NCBI RefSeq assembly: GCF_001267535.1
Contig: NZ_JRXE01000020.1
Location: 1-64,000, forward strand
Reading direction: 5' to 3'
Origin: Winslowiella iniecta
GTDB lineage: Bacteria; Pseudomonadota; Gammaproteobacteria; Enterobacterales; Enterobacteriaceae
DNA: 64,000 nt
This document shows positions 1 through 8,206 of this stretch, in pieces. A program made the position numbers and the translations under genes. The notes below the pieces were generated by a model, which was given only the letters and a program-made list of their open reading frames with translations, ran no database searches and had not been told where the DNA came from. Positions within the stretch are counted from its first letter, which is position 1. The number at the start of each line of letters is the position of its first letter.

Positions 1-1
1 G

Positions 2-1678
2 CGCTGTCTTTCTGGCGAGATGCCCCATTTTTCCGATCGCCGCGTGATATTGCAGGGCGAAGAGCGCGAAGGCTATCTGTGGTTTGAGGGATATCGTAAT
101 ACCGAAGGCGCGATGCTGGGGGTGATGGGCGGCTGGTTTGATGTCACCGAGCGCAAAACGCTGGCGCGTGAACTTCGTCTGGCACGCGATAAAGCCGAGC
201 AGGCCAGCTTTGAGAAATCTGAGTTTCTGGCAAGGATGAGCCACGAAATCCGTACGCCGCTGCATGCGATTATTGGCATTCTGGAACTGGCGGTAAAACA
301 GCAGCGACAGAGTGATGATCCGTTGCATATTGCCTGGCAGGCGGCAGATTCCCTGCAGGGTATTATTGGCGATGTACTGGATTTTTCTAAAATCGAAGCG
401 GGCAATATCGATATCACCCTTCAGCCCACCAGTCTGACGCAATTACTGGATAACTGTGCGGCGACGTTTCGTCTGCGAGCAGAAGAGAAGGGGCTGGAGC
501 TGTTAACCGCTATCAGCATTCCGCACAGCGCGCTGCACTGGCTGGACAGTATCCGCCTGAGTCAGGTGGTCAATAACCTGTTGCTTAACGCGATAAAATT
601 CACCGACCAGGGGCAGATACAGCTGCGAGCGGATATTCATTATCAGGCTAACCAGCCGCGCGATCGGGTGACCATTGAGATTGAGGACAGCGGCTGTGGT
701 ATTCCGCCGGATATGTATCAGGCTGTATTACAACCCTATGTCAGAGTCGAAACGGCACAGGGAGCGCCGGGTACCGGGCTGGGATTACCGATCTCGGCAA
801 AACTGGTCGCTCTGATGGGCGGAACATTGCAGCTGCACGGCAGTGAAAGTGGCGGAGTCAGCGTGACGGTAGCGCTGTCGCTGCAAAGAGCCGCGGCAGT
901 ACCGTTACCGGAGCCTGCGCCGGTGGTTGCTGAAACCGCGGTGGAAGGGGAGTCGTTAAATATTCTGGTGGTGGACGATTTAGCGGTTAACTTACAGGTG
1001 CTGGCGTTACAGTTTGCCACTTCCGGGCATTATGTTGAGCTGGTAAGTAGCGGTAGCGAGGCTTTGCAGGAAGCGGAGCAGAACTACTATGACGTGGTGC
1101 TGACCGATTGCCAGATGCAGGGCATGGATGGCTACACCCTGACGCGTCATTTACGTCAACACCAGCAGCGTCATCAGATGCCACCCTATGCGATTGTTGG
1201 CTGTACGGCGAATGCCTTTGCCAGCGAGCGCGATCGCTGCCTCGAAGCGGGAATGGATGAGGTATTGATTAAACCGTTGTCGCAAATCGCTTTGCTGGAC
1301 GGTATTGCACAAATCTGGCAGCGAATAAGCAGCACTAGCGCCACAGGCGATCAGTTTGCTGAGATACAGGCGCTGGCTCAGGCGGACTCTCAACAGGAAC
1401 AAGCGTTGCTCTCCACCCTATTACAAGGAATGGAGCAGGATCTTGAGGGAATAATAAACTATCGTGATGGCGAAAATGTGTCGCAGATCGCCCATCATGC
1501 TCACCGTCTGCATGCATCATTTGCCTTATTACACTACTACCCGGGAATGCGCGTGTGCTTGCGTATAGAGAAGACGCAGCGTTTTGACCAGCAGACGATG
1601 GATGCTTTAGTCAAATACACGGCTGCCATAATCAGACTGGTTCAGCAGCGGCTGCAATATTTTCACGGCGAAAAGTAG
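2..1678 (+). CDS. Hybrid sensor histidine kinase, EvgS/BvgS-like (5' end outside window)
   Basis: The frame is open from the first bases of the window, so only the C-terminal part of the gene is present; a methionine at base 20 is probably internal. Numbering from it, the end of a PAS/PAC-like segment (ending near 'GGWFDVTERK') leads into a HisKA H-box 'ARMSHEIRTP' with the phospho-acceptor His75. An HATPase domain follows, with an N-box around 'NNLLLNAIKF' and G-boxes 'DSGCGIP' and 'GTGLGLPI'. Next comes a receiver domain (about 315-430) with the acidic pair in 'ILVVDD', phospho-acceptor Asp363 in 'VLTDCQMQGMDG' and the lysine in 'LIKPL'. A C-terminal Hpt domain carries 'AHRLHAS' (His495), where the usual 'LKG' is altered. 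This gives the His-Asp-His phosphorelay of EvgS/BvgS-type kinases. The input domain, and so the signal, lies upstream of the window. No partner response regulator with an intact receiver is visible nearby. Confidence 0.9.
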   Translation, partial: RCLSGEMPHFSDRRVILQGEEREGYLWFEGYRNTEGAMLGVMGGWFDVTERKTLARELRLARDKAEQASFEKSEFLARMSHEIRTPLHAIIGILELAVKQQRQSDDPLHIAWQAADSLQGIIGDVLDFSKIEAGNIDITLQPTSLTQLLDNCAATFRLRAEEKGLELLTAISIPHSALHWLDSIRLSQVVNNLLLNAIKFTDQGQIQLRADIHYQANQPRDRVTIEIEDSGCGIPPDMYQAVLQPYVRVETAQGAPGTGLGLPISAKLVALMGGTLQLHGSESGGVSVTVALSLQRAAAVPLPEPAPVVAETAVEGESLNILVVDDLAVNLQVLALQFATSGHYVELVSSGSEALQEAEQNYYDVVLTDCQMQGMDGYTLTRHLRQHQQRHQMPPYAIVGCTANAFASERDRCLEAGMDEVLIKPLSQIALLDGIAQIWQRISSTSATGDQFAEIQALAQADSQQEQALLSTLLQGMEQDLEGIINYRDGENVSQIAHHAHRLHASFALLHYYPGMRVCLRIEKTQRFDQQTMDALVKYTAAIIRLVQQRLQYFHGEK

Positions 1679-1942
1679 AGATAGCGTTAAAGGAGATATA
1701 TTACCGATAGTTTTTATTAAGCCGAACGCTTCTGTTTATATTGATAATCCAGGTTTTCCTTTTTTCTTAACAGGAATACTCTGGAAATGATATGTAAATT
1801 TGTATTACGCAATTTCTTAATCTACAGCAGAATTATCCTCTTGTTGACGACTGCTGATTAGCTGATGCTTAATGCGAATACATGAAGCCCAAGTCTTTTT
1901 ATGCCTCTTTATTTCTCCTCTTGTATTAACGAGAACACTTCA

Positions 1943-2131
1943 ATGAAAACTAAACTTATTGCATTAGCGGTGGTGATGTCATCGCTGTTTTCCGCTGCTG
2001 CATTCGCCGATGATGATCATCAGCACGACAGTGACGATAGCGCAGAAGTTTCAAAAAATTCTGACAAATCATCAGCAGAAAAAGCACACTCTTGTGATGG
2101 TGCAGCCGATGATGATGAGATGAATGATTAG
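1943..2131 (+). CDS. Small exported acidic, histidine-containing protein of unknown function
   Basis: A 62-residue protein starting at ATG 1943, preceded by 'aacgaga'; an in-frame ATG at 1901 would give a 14-residue extension in front of an obvious signal peptide and is less likely. Residues 1-22 form a typical Sec signal ending 'AAAFA'. The mature part is only about 40 residues, very rich in Asp/Glu and Ser, with His residues in 'DDDHQHDSDD' and one Cys near the end. I do not recognise the family. The composition would suit a periplasmic metal- or cation-binding peptide or a small stress protein, but this is inference. The 264 bases between the kinase gene and this one hold no other gene that I can support. 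Confidence 0.55.
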   Translation: MKTKLIALAVVMSSLFSAAAFADDDHQHDSDDSAEVSKNSDKSSAEKAHSCDGAADDDEMND

Positions 2132-2152
2132 TTTATTTAAACTGCGATAACG

Positions 2153-2202
2153 GAGATTACCGACGGGGGTCAATCCGATCGGTAACCTCAACTCGCGTTT
2201 TT
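2153..2202 (+). terminator. Probable rho-independent terminator after the small acidic protein gene
   Basis: Seven-base arms TTACCGA (2157-2163) and TCGGTAA (2179-2185), extended by GAG/CTC across one mismatch, form a hairpin followed after about eight bases by a run of five T (2198-2202). The loop is long (15 bases), so confidence is moderate. Confidence 0.45.
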
Positions 2203-2238
2203 GCACCGGTAAATTTTGACTCTTCGATAAGGTGCGCA

Positions 2239-2928
2239 TTACAACCTGATATCAAACAGGCTGGATCGGCTTAACAGGAAATAGAGCTGACAGTCATTGT
2301 CCACGTCAAGTTTATCCATCGCTCTGAGCTTATGCGCACTCACAGTTTTAATGCTGAGGTTCATGCGTGCCGCAATCTTGGTCAGGCTCAAACCTTTGCA
2401 CAGTAGCCGTAAAACCTCTAATTCTTTAGGGGTGATTTCATTGGTATTATTATGCGAGTTAAGCAAACTGCGCATCAGATCATTTTCCACATACACTTCG
2501 TTATTCAGTACGGTACTCATTACCCGTTCCAGAGTTCTGTCACAGATGTCCATACTGATATAACCTGAGATCCCGGCGGCCAGCATCATTCTTACCAGAC
2601 TGGCGTGGCGGTGTGGTGACATGACCACAATCTTCAGCTTAGGATATTTATTGCGTAACCACTTCACCAGATTATAACCGTCCATTGATGCCAGTGGACT
2701 ATTTTTGTTTTCATCGGTATGCAGTGAATAGCCTAATAACAGGATGTCGATATCGTTATTAGTTAACGTCGAAACCAGCTCCCCTGGTGTGGAAACATCA
2801 TTAATAATGTTATAGCGGGAATACTCTTTTCCTGATGATAACTTCCTGCCAGTCATGTTATTAATCAGTGACTTAATGCCACTTCGAAACAGTTTGTGCT
2901 CATGGGCAATGGTGACGTTTAAATTCAT
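2239..2928 (-). CDS. RcsB/BglJ-like transcription factor with a degenerate receiver domain
   Basis: A 229-residue protein of the FixJ/NarL class. The C-terminal LuxR-type helix-turn-helix is well preserved (about 163-222, with 'ITPKELEVLRLLCKGLS' and 'SIKTVSAHKLRAM'), and its wording is closest to RcsB. The N-terminal receiver fold is recognisable, but the phosphorylation site is lost. The acidic pair of RcsB ('ADDH') reads 'AHEH', the phospho-acceptor Asp position reads Gly66 in 'ILLLGYSL', and the conserved Lys position reads Met126. It therefore cannot be phosphorylated in the normal way. Proteins of this sort (BglJ, RcsA and similar) are known to act as partners of RcsB, so heterodimer formation is a reasonable guess. 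The start has 'aggga' about nine bases upstream. It converges with the small acidic protein gene. Its targets are unknown; capsule, motility or the adjacent secretion locus are candidates. Confidence 0.8.
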   Translation of the reverse strand: MNLNVTIAHEHKLFRSGIKSLINNMTGRKLSSGKEYSRYNIINDVSTPGELVSTLTNNDIDILLLGYSLHTDENKNSPLASMDGYNLVKWLRNKYPKLKIVVMSPHRHASLVRMMLAAGISGYISMDICDRTLERVMSTVLNNEVYVENDLMRSLLNSHNNTNEITPKELEVLRLLCKGLSLTKIAARMNLSIKTVSAHKLRAMDKLDVDNDCQLYFLLSRSSLFDIRL

Positions 2929-3168
2929 AAAATATATCCCTGGTTTTTTTCGATAAAAAATTAAGTTGGCCGGATAGTAACCAGTAATCTTGCTTTCAGG
3001 GAGAAAATTCTTCTTGAATAAGGAAAACTCATGTTATTAGTATGATGTTGTTGCTGTGGATAATTCTGCATTTTCTGACTAGTCAGATTTTATTCTGGTA
3101 GGGGTTGCGCTTAAAATTCGTCTCGTTGTGGTTTCATAATATATTTCAAAACAATTCAGGTAAACGTG

Positions 3169-3444
3169 ATGAGAGCGGGCTTTAAAAAAATTAATACTTT
3201 TCTAATGGTAGTCGAGACGGGCAGTTTTGAAGAAGCGGCAAAACGGCTCTATATTACTCCTTCTGCAGTATCTTTACGGTTAAGCTCACTGGAAAATGAA
3301 GTGGGCGAGAAACTGATATTACGCCGCCGCCCGTGTGTTCCGACGGCGAAAGGGGAAATATTTTATCAATATGCGCTGGCGCTGCGTGAGGTTAAACTGC
3401 AGCTGGATAACGCATTTAACAGTAAAGCGGCTGATGATAAGTAG
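3169..3444 (+). CDS. Stand-alone LysR-type winged-helix DNA-binding protein
   Basis: A 91-residue protein that consists almost entirely of a LysR-family HTH domain: 'INTFLMVVETGSFEEAAKRL', then 'TPSAVSLRLSSLENEVGEKL' and the wing 'LILRRRPCVPTAKGE'. The co-inducer-binding domain of normal LysR regulators (about 200 further residues) is absent, and the stop is followed at once by the convergent end of the secretion operon (four bases between stops). ATG 3169 is chosen over GTG 3166 because 'cagg' lies about eight bases upstream. The protein may be a remnant of a longer regulator or a functional mini-regulator. The short linker-helix region ends cleanly in a charged tail ('KAADDK'), which argues slightly for a real small protein. 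Confidence 0.7.
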   Translation: MRAGFKKINTFLMVVETGSFEEAAKRLYITPSAVSLRLSSLENEVGEKLILRRRPCVPTAKGEIFYQYALALREVKLQLDNAFNSKAADDK

Positions 3445-3448
3445 GTTG

Positions 3449-3958
3449 TTACCGGCTATTGCAGGAAGCAGGTAGTGGCGCATTCAGATCATCGTCAACT
3501 TTGAATTTCCACCCGGTATAACTGCCCGCTTTTTTAAAGTCCTTATAGATTTGAGCAAATCCTTCTTTTTTAAGCGGTTTGCCTGCGCCTTTACTGTAAA
3601 CTCCAGTCCAGCGCCCTTTATCATCATAAATCATTCCCCAATCGCTTTTCTGAGTGAAGGGATCCCGGTAGTGCTGTCGCAGCAAATAACGGGTGGGAGT
3701 GAAGCGCCGATCGCTAAGCAATTGCTGGAAACTAACCGGGAAACATTTATTCCCGGCGGGATTATCACGATATTGCTGTATAGCTTCACGAATCTGATCG
3801 CCGGCAAACAGCAGCTGCGCCTCGCGCTCCTGACGCCATTCCGTTTGCAGATGATCCTGGCTGCGCAGCAGCATCAGCGCCAGCACACTCAGCCAGGCCA
3901 GCAGCAGCAAATAGCTGAATCCAGCCTGATGATTACCAGCTGGCATAAGCGCTGCCAT
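3449..3958 (-). CDS. Minor pseudopilin, last gene of the secretion operon
   Basis: A 169-residue protein with a pilin-like N-terminus: a short leader ending 'HQAG', then 'FSYLLLLAWLSVLALMLL' and a charged helix 'QTEWRQEREAQLLFAGDQIR'. The usual Glu at position 5 of the mature helix is Leu, as is common in GspK-like and some other minor pseudopilins. The C-terminal half has the pattern 'LLSDRRFTPTRYLLRQHYRDP', which I associate with the third pseudopilin gene of type II-like clusters in betaproteobacteria (recalled family resemblance, not searched). Start: ATG 3958 overlaps the previous gene by 26 bases; ATG 3946 and the longer frame from 4012 are alternatives. It probably caps or initiates the pseudopilus in the inner membrane and periplasm. 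Confidence 0.7.
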   Translation of the reverse strand: MAALMPAGNHQAGFSYLLLLAWLSVLALMLLRSQDHLQTEWRQEREAQLLFAGDQIREAIQQYRDNPAGNKCFPVSFQQLLSDRRFTPTRYLLRQHYRDPFTQKSDWGMIYDDKGRWTGVYSKGAGKPLKKEGFAQIYKDFKKAGSYTGWKFKVDDDLNAPLPASCNSR

Positions 3959-4301
3959 CCAGCGATTTCTTTTCGGAGCCGCTATGAACATCGATAATCT
4001 GACCATGCTCATCTTGTTTCGTCACCCAACTATTATTTTTATCGGTAATCGGATCGAGCGGAAGCTGGCGTAAATACCCCCTTTCTACCATATCCTCCAG
4101 CCTGGTCGGACTGTCGGCATTATCACGCCGAAACTGATCGATAGACAGGCGCAGGGTATTCAGATTGTGTTTCAGCACCACCTCTTTTGCCCGTTCAGTT
4201 TGCTGAAAGTAACGCGGTGCGACCAGTGTCATCAGTGTGGCGATAATCGCCATCACCACCAGCAGTTCAATCAGGGTAAAGCCCTTTTCACCATTGCGCA
4301 T
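3933..4301 (-). CDS. Pseudopilin (type II secretion / type IV pilin family)
   Basis: A 122-residue protein with a very short leader and the class III signal 'GEKG|FTLIELLVVMAIIATL', cleaved by prepilin peptidase before Phe, with Glu5 present. The mature helix is followed by a small globular domain with 'ERGYLRQLPLDPITDKNNSW', the 'DP(I/V)T' pattern of GspG-like pseudopilins. Its start overlaps the end of the upstream pseudopilin by 14 bases and its end overlaps the next gene, so the three are probably translationally coupled. It is expected to be a structural or tip subunit of the pseudopilus. The exact match to GspH/I/J/K cannot be decided from sequence alone. Confidence 0.8.
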   Translation of the reverse strand: MRNGEKGFTLIELLVVMAIIATLMTLVAPRYFQQTERAKEVVLKHNLNTLRLSIDQFRRDNADSPTRLEDMVERGYLRQLPLDPITDKNNSWVTKQDEHGQIIDVHSGSEKKSLDGSAYASW

Positions 4302-4767
4302 AAGGCACTCCGTTCAGTCCATAAGCCCGGCTGGATGAGGAGACATCGTAAACATCGATGCCGGGAGAAAAATTATCCGGCTCATTATTACTGCTGCGCA
4401 CGCGCCAGGTTTCCTCGTCCTCTTTACCCTCACAATCACACATCGGATCGCGTGGCAGGCGGCGTAGAAAATAGATTTTGCGTTTATTCGGGGAGGTCTT
4501 ATCAACAACCCCCTCGGTGAGTGCTTTCAGGTTTTTCGGATAGCCAGGCTCGTCGGCCTTTTTTTCAATCCGTCCTTCAATACCGGCGCGCTGGTAGTCA
4601 TCCAGCGCCTGGCGTATTTGCCGCAGCGCTGACTGTAATTGCTCCTCTTTCTGCCGCTGTCCCTGTTTTTCGACCAGCGGCAGAGCGGCAGCCGCCAGCG
4701 TTGCCAGCAGACTCAGCGTCACCATCATCTCAATCAGGGTAAAACCCTGCTGCCCGCGAAGTTTCAT
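4288..4767 (-). CDS. Pseudopilin next to the secretin
   Basis: A 159-residue protein with the leader 'MKLRGQQG' and mature start 'FTLIEMMVTLSLLATLAAAA' (Glu5 present). The body contains 'GYPKNLKALTEGV' and 'KRKIYFLRRLPRDPM', a pattern I recall from secretin-linked pseudopilins of betaproteobacterial type II-like clusters. Two cysteines ('CDC') follow the 'RDPM' segment. ATG 4767 overlaps the secretin stop by four bases (ATGA), so translation is coupled. Together with the two following genes it makes a set of three minor pseudopilins, while the canonical system has four (GspH, I, J, K). Confidence 0.8.
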   Translation of the reverse strand: MKLRGQQGFTLIEMMVTLSLLATLAAAALPLVEKQGQRQKEEQLQSALRQIRQALDDYQRAGIEGRIEKKADEPGYPKNLKALTEGVVDKTSPNKRKIYFLRRLPRDPMCDCEGKEDEETWRVRSSNNEPDNFSPGIDVYDVSSSSRAYGLNGVPYAQW

Positions 4768-6650
4768 CTTAGTGCGTCCGGCGCGTTATCAGATGCCGGA
4801 TTCGGTGACGGTAATGCTGCGCCCTGTTCAGGGAAATGCGCTGGCGGCGCCAGCGGTGGAGCAATTCCGGCCTCTTTACCGAGCTGAATGCGGCCGGCGG
4901 CGCGCAGGCGCATATCCTGCTCCCCCGGTAGTTCTTCAGTTCCCACCGGAATGGCGCTGACATGGGCGCCCGGCAGGTCGATATTGCGCGCAATACGCGG
5001 TGTGATCAGCAGCACCACTTCGGTACGTTCGTTCTTCTTATCGGAGGTTCTGAACAGCGAGCCGATCAGCGGAATATCGCTTAACCACGGCAGGCCGCTT
5101 TTTTCATCTTTATTGTTCTGGCTGATCAATCCGGCCAGCATCTGGGTTTCACCATCGAGGCTGCTAAGGATGGTTTTTGCCATGCGGTTATTGGTGCTGT
5201 AATACTTCAGGCCGTCTTTGCTCTCCTGCGACTGACCGAGGCTGCTGAGCGTGAATTCCACGTCCATACTGATCTCACCGTCGAGGCTGATCTCCGGTGT
5301 AACCTGCAGTTTCAGGCCCACATCCTGATAATCCACTTTTTGATTGGTGACGCCATCATTGGTGGTATTGGTCAATACCGGCATTTTTTCGCCAATTTCG
5401 ATCAGCGCTTTGGTATTGTTTTTGACATGAATACGCGGGTTAGCCAGCACTTTGGCGCTGTTGCGGACTTTACTGATGTCTATTTTGACACCGCGATTAG
5501 CCCCGATATTGATAAACATATTGTCGCGGTTAAAGCCATTTAGCGGGATATTATTGCTGGTATCGGCCGAGCCAAACGCAAGACCCACTTCGCTCGGATA
5601 GCGAATCCCCAGTTTCGTGGCATCAAGGCTGCTTATCTCCAGCACTTCCACTTCCAGTGTAACTTCCGCTTCCGGTCGATCCAGCGTCATCAGTAAGCGC
5701 TCAACCATTTCAATGTTTTCACGCGGGCTGCGCACCGTAATGGTATTGGTGCGTTCATCAACATGGATATCTTTCAGCTTAAGAATATTGCGCAGTGCAA
5801 CATTGATATCTTTGGCTTTGGCGTAACCCAGGAAGAAGGTTTTCACCATAATCTCGCGATAGAGTTTTTCTTTGTTCTGACCGGCCGGATAAATCAGCAT
5901 GGTATTGCTGTTCAACACTTTTTTGCGCAGTTGATTGGAGATCAGCATTAAGTTGATCGCATCTTCTGCGGTGGTGTTATTGGCGATAATGCTGGTGGTG
6001 ATACTGCGTGACACATCATTATCAAAAATAAAGTTTACGCCGGTAACTTTTGAAATCGTCCCGAAGATCTCCATCAGATTATGCGAGCGAAAGTTAAGTG
6101 ACACCGGCTTTTGCAATTCCGCGCTCATTCTTTGTGATGGCAGCGTGCTGGAAGAGAGTTTACGCAGCAGATGATCGCGCAGTGCGGTGCCTTGTGGCCA
6201 GCCGGGCTCTTCTTCCAGCACTTTCTGAATTTTTTCCAGTGCGGCTTGCGGATTCTCCGCCGCCAGCTTGCTGGCCTGTTGATACAGCATATCCAGAGAG
6301 CGATAGTTACTGATGCGACGCAGCCCCTGCTGAGCGCGCAGATTGCCGGGTTGATACTCCAGCGCGGTACGCCACAGGCGTGACGCTTCCTGGTAATTGT
6401 TCTCGCTGACGGCGCGTTCGGCCTGTTTGATATACAGTTCGACCAGCTGGTTACTTTCCCGTTGCTCACGGCTTTTCAGCGACAGATCGTCAGGATCGGC
6501 CTGACGTTGCTCTTTGATCTTATCCAGCGATTGGGTCAGCTGTTGCTGCTGATTGAGCACCGTGGCAGCATCTTGATTGTGAGTTTTTGAAGCGCAGCCT
6601 GCCAGCAGCAGCAACCCGATGACCACAGTGAGATTTTTTTTAATAAACAT
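4764..6650 (-). CDS. Secretin lipoprotein, GspD/MshL-like outer-membrane channel
   Basis: A 628-residue protein forming the outer-membrane channel of the machine. The N-terminus is a lipoprotein signal with lipobox 'LLAGC' (Cys19), so the secretin probably targets itself to the outer membrane without a separate pilotin. Residues about 65-165 look TPR-like ('YIKQAERAVSENNYQEASRL', 'ALEYQPGN'). These are followed by an STN/N0-type domain (about 180-260), one N1-type secretin domain ('RNILKLKDIHVDERTNTITV') and the C-terminal secretin barrel (about 330-560), with 'VPxx'-type gates replaced by 'GEKMPVLT' and the ending 'LPWLSDIPLIGSLFR'. A Pro/Ala-rich tail follows. Canonical GspD has no TPR part and has two or three N1 repeats; the layout here is closer to MshL and to secretins of type IV pilus-like systems. 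It starts two bases after the PilP-like gene. Confidence 0.92.
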   Translation of the reverse strand: MFIKKNLTVVIGLLLLAGCASKTHNQDAATVLNQQQQLTQSLDKIKEQRQADPDDLSLKSREQRESNQLVELYIKQAERAVSENNYQEASRLWRTALEYQPGNLRAQQGLRRISNYRSLDMLYQQASKLAAENPQAALEKIQKVLEEEPGWPQGTALRDHLLRKLSSSTLPSQRMSAELQKPVSLNFRSHNLMEIFGTISKVTGVNFIFDNDVSRSITTSIIANNTTAEDAINLMLISNQLRKKVLNSNTMLIYPAGQNKEKLYREIMVKTFFLGYAKAKDINVALRNILKLKDIHVDERTNTITVRSPRENIEMVERLLMTLDRPEAEVTLEVEVLEISSLDATKLGIRYPSEVGLAFGSADTSNNIPLNGFNRDNMFINIGANRGVKIDISKVRNSAKVLANPRIHVKNNTKALIEIGEKMPVLTNTTNDGVTNQKVDYQDVGLKLQVTPEISLDGEISMDVEFTLSSLGQSQESKDGLKYYSTNNRMAKTILSSLDGETQMLAGLISQNNKDEKSGLPWLSDIPLIGSLFRTSDKKNERTEVVLLITPRIARNIDLPGAHVSAIPVGTEELPGEQDMRLRAAGRIQLGKEAGIAPPLAPPAHFPEQGAALPSPNPASDNAPDALR

Positions 6651-6652
6651 AA

Positions 6653-7174
6653 TCAGAATTCTGGTTTGGATTTCATGTCATCCAGCGGCAAACGCTGGTC
6701 GTTTTGTAGCGGTAGCCAACGGAATGTCAGCGCATCAGCCGCGATTTCAGTGAGTTGCCAGTTATTATCCAGTTTGTCTCCGGGGCGGATGCTCTCTCTT
6801 AATTTGCACTGACGGCAGACGATCCAGCTTTCCTTGCCGTTGGTCAGCACCAGCAAGCGCTGGTTATTGTTCCACCAGGCACCGACTACCTTAAAAGGAA
6901 GCTGCGGTGCAGGGGGTTGTCTTGCCACCGGTGGTGCGGCGGGCTCGGGTACGCGCGCTGGCTTAACCGGTTCTCCCTGAAAGGGAAACAGATTTTCAGA
7001 CGGGTTGCCGGGTGTGGCTGGCTGCGCGGGTGCTGCCGCTGCATGGCTCACCTCTGCGCTTTGGCGCACCGGTAACAGATTTTCTTCTTCCGGCTCGTCG
7101 CCATTCAGGGCGCTCCACAGACTGAGCACCGCGGTCAGCACCAGCATCACCTGTAAGTAACGCGGCAGTTTCAT
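6653..7174 (-). CDS. PilP/MshK/GspC-like inner-membrane to secretin connector
   Basis: A 173-residue protein with one N-terminal membrane segment ('LQVMLVLTAVLSLWSAL'), a long Pro/Ala-rich linker (about 35-90) and a small C-terminal beta domain starting 'LPFKVVGAWWNNNQRLLVLT'. It also has two cysteines in 'IVCRQCKL'. This is the architecture of PilP/MshK and of the HR domain of GspC, which link the inner-membrane platform to the secretin. Its position directly before the secretin gene supports the role. Sequence similarity is weak and the family call rests on layout and context. Confidence 0.65.
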   Translation of the reverse strand: MKLPRYLQVMLVLTAVLSLWSALNGDEPEEENLLPVRQSAEVSHAAAAPAQPATPGNPSENLFPFQGEPVKPARVPEPAAPPVARQPPAPQLPFKVVGAWWNNNQRLLVLTNGKESWIVCRQCKLRESIRPGDKLDNNWQLTEIAADALTFRWLPLQNDQRLPLDDMKSKPEF

Positions 7175-7725
7175 CGGCTTTCTCCGGTCAGCGTGACGCG
7201 CAGCGACATCGTCAGTTGTGTGCTGGCAGGAGAAGTACGCGCCATCGCCAGTGATTCGAACTGTAACGGCAGCGTGCCCGACATCTCACGTAATGCGGCT
7301 TGCAAACGCAGGTAGTCGCCGGTTAACGGAATATCCAAAATGAGTTGTTCACTCTGAGCATCGTTATCGTCCGAGACCAGCTGATAACGACTCTCCCGTG
7401 CTTCGAGACCGTTTTTTTTCAGGATGGCGAACAGCGCCTTGACCTGCTGATACTCTGTCACGCTCAGGGCGCTCAGCGCTTGCTCTTCCTCCGGCATGCT
7501 GATTGGCAGCGGCACCGCCAGCTGTTGATGAATCGATTGCAGGCGCAGGCTATTTGCCTGCAATTCCGGACGCAGCTGGGCGCATAAATACGTCAGCAGT
7601 ACCAGCCACAATCCGGCGATTAACAACGGCAGCGGGCCGAGCATTTCATAACTCTGACAGGCCCACCAACGCAGTCGCGGCAGCAGCACTTTCATTGAGG
7701 GCAGAGCGCCAGTATTAAGACGCAT
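7171..7725 (-). CDS. PilO/MshJ/GspM-like assembly protein
   Basis: A 184-residue bitopic protein: a short cytoplasmic start, one membrane segment about 29-50 ('LGPLPLLIAGLWLVLLTYL'), a short helical stretch and a periplasmic domain with the PilO-like pattern 'LILDIPLTGDYLRLQAALRE'. The PilO and GspM families share this ferredoxin-like fold. ATG 7725 overlaps the preceding PilN-like gene by 11 bases and the stop overlaps the next start by four bases. It is expected to form an inner-membrane complex with the PilN- and PilP-like neighbours. Confidence 0.7.
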   Translation of the reverse strand: MRLNTGALPSMKVLLPRLRWWACQSYEMLGPLPLLIAGLWLVLLTYLCAQLRPELQANSLRLQSIHQQLAVPLPISMPEEEQALSALSVTEYQQVKALFAILKKNGLEARESRYQLVSDDNDAQSEQLILDIPLTGDYLRLQAALREMSGTLPLQFESLAMARTSPASTQLTMSLRVTLTGESR

Positions 7726-8206
7726 GGGAATACTCCAGATTTAGCGTGGCGCGTATCTTCCATGGCTCGCTCAGGCTGGTTTCGGTCTGATGATGTTCCA
7801 GGCCGACTCTGGCACTGGTGTCTTGTAAGCGCGAGACAAAATCCAGCAGCGCATCCAGCGAATGAGCGACCACTTCCACTCGCACCCGCTGTTGGTTCGC
7901 ATCCAGCTCCAGTGACAGCAAAGCGATATCGCTGCTCCACGCTTTGCCAATCAGCGCCAGCCCGGCCAGTTTTTCTGGTTCCTGCTGCTGCGGCTGGCTG
8001 GCGAAAGCCCGTTGCCTGGTGAGGATGGTCTCTGCCGCCTGACGATGTGCCTGCAATTTCTGCGTCTCTGCCGTCAGCTCTGTCATCAGACGGTTTTGCT
8101 GCTGATGGCTCAGCAAGATCCCCGTCAGAACCGGGACAATCAGCAGAATCAGCAGCGCCGTGTTAACCGGTATTGCCAGGCGCGATATAAATTGGTGGTT
8201 AGTCAT
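7715..8206 (-). CDS. PilN/MshI-like (GspL C-terminal-like) assembly protein
   Basis: A 163-residue protein. The open frame extends to 8458, but the upstream part is a shadow of the neighbouring gene. The real start is ATG 8206, giving 'MTNHQFISRLAIPVNTALLI', with an 'agaga' upstream and an eight-base overlap with the previous gene. One membrane segment (about 13-33) is followed by a coiled-coil-like stretch ('LMTELTAETQKLQAHRQAAE') and a small periplasmic domain. This matches PilN or the C-terminal half of GspL. In canonical type II systems the PilM-like and PilN-like parts are fused as GspL; here they are separate genes, as in type IV pili. Confidence 0.7.
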   Translation of the reverse strand: MTNHQFISRLAIPVNTALLILLIVPVLTGILLSHQQQNRLMTELTAETQKLQAHRQAAETILTRQRAFASQPQQQEPEKLAGLALIGKAWSSDIALLSLELDANQQRVRVEVVAHSLDALLDFVSRLQDTSARVGLEHHQTETSLSEPWKIRATLNLEYSHAS

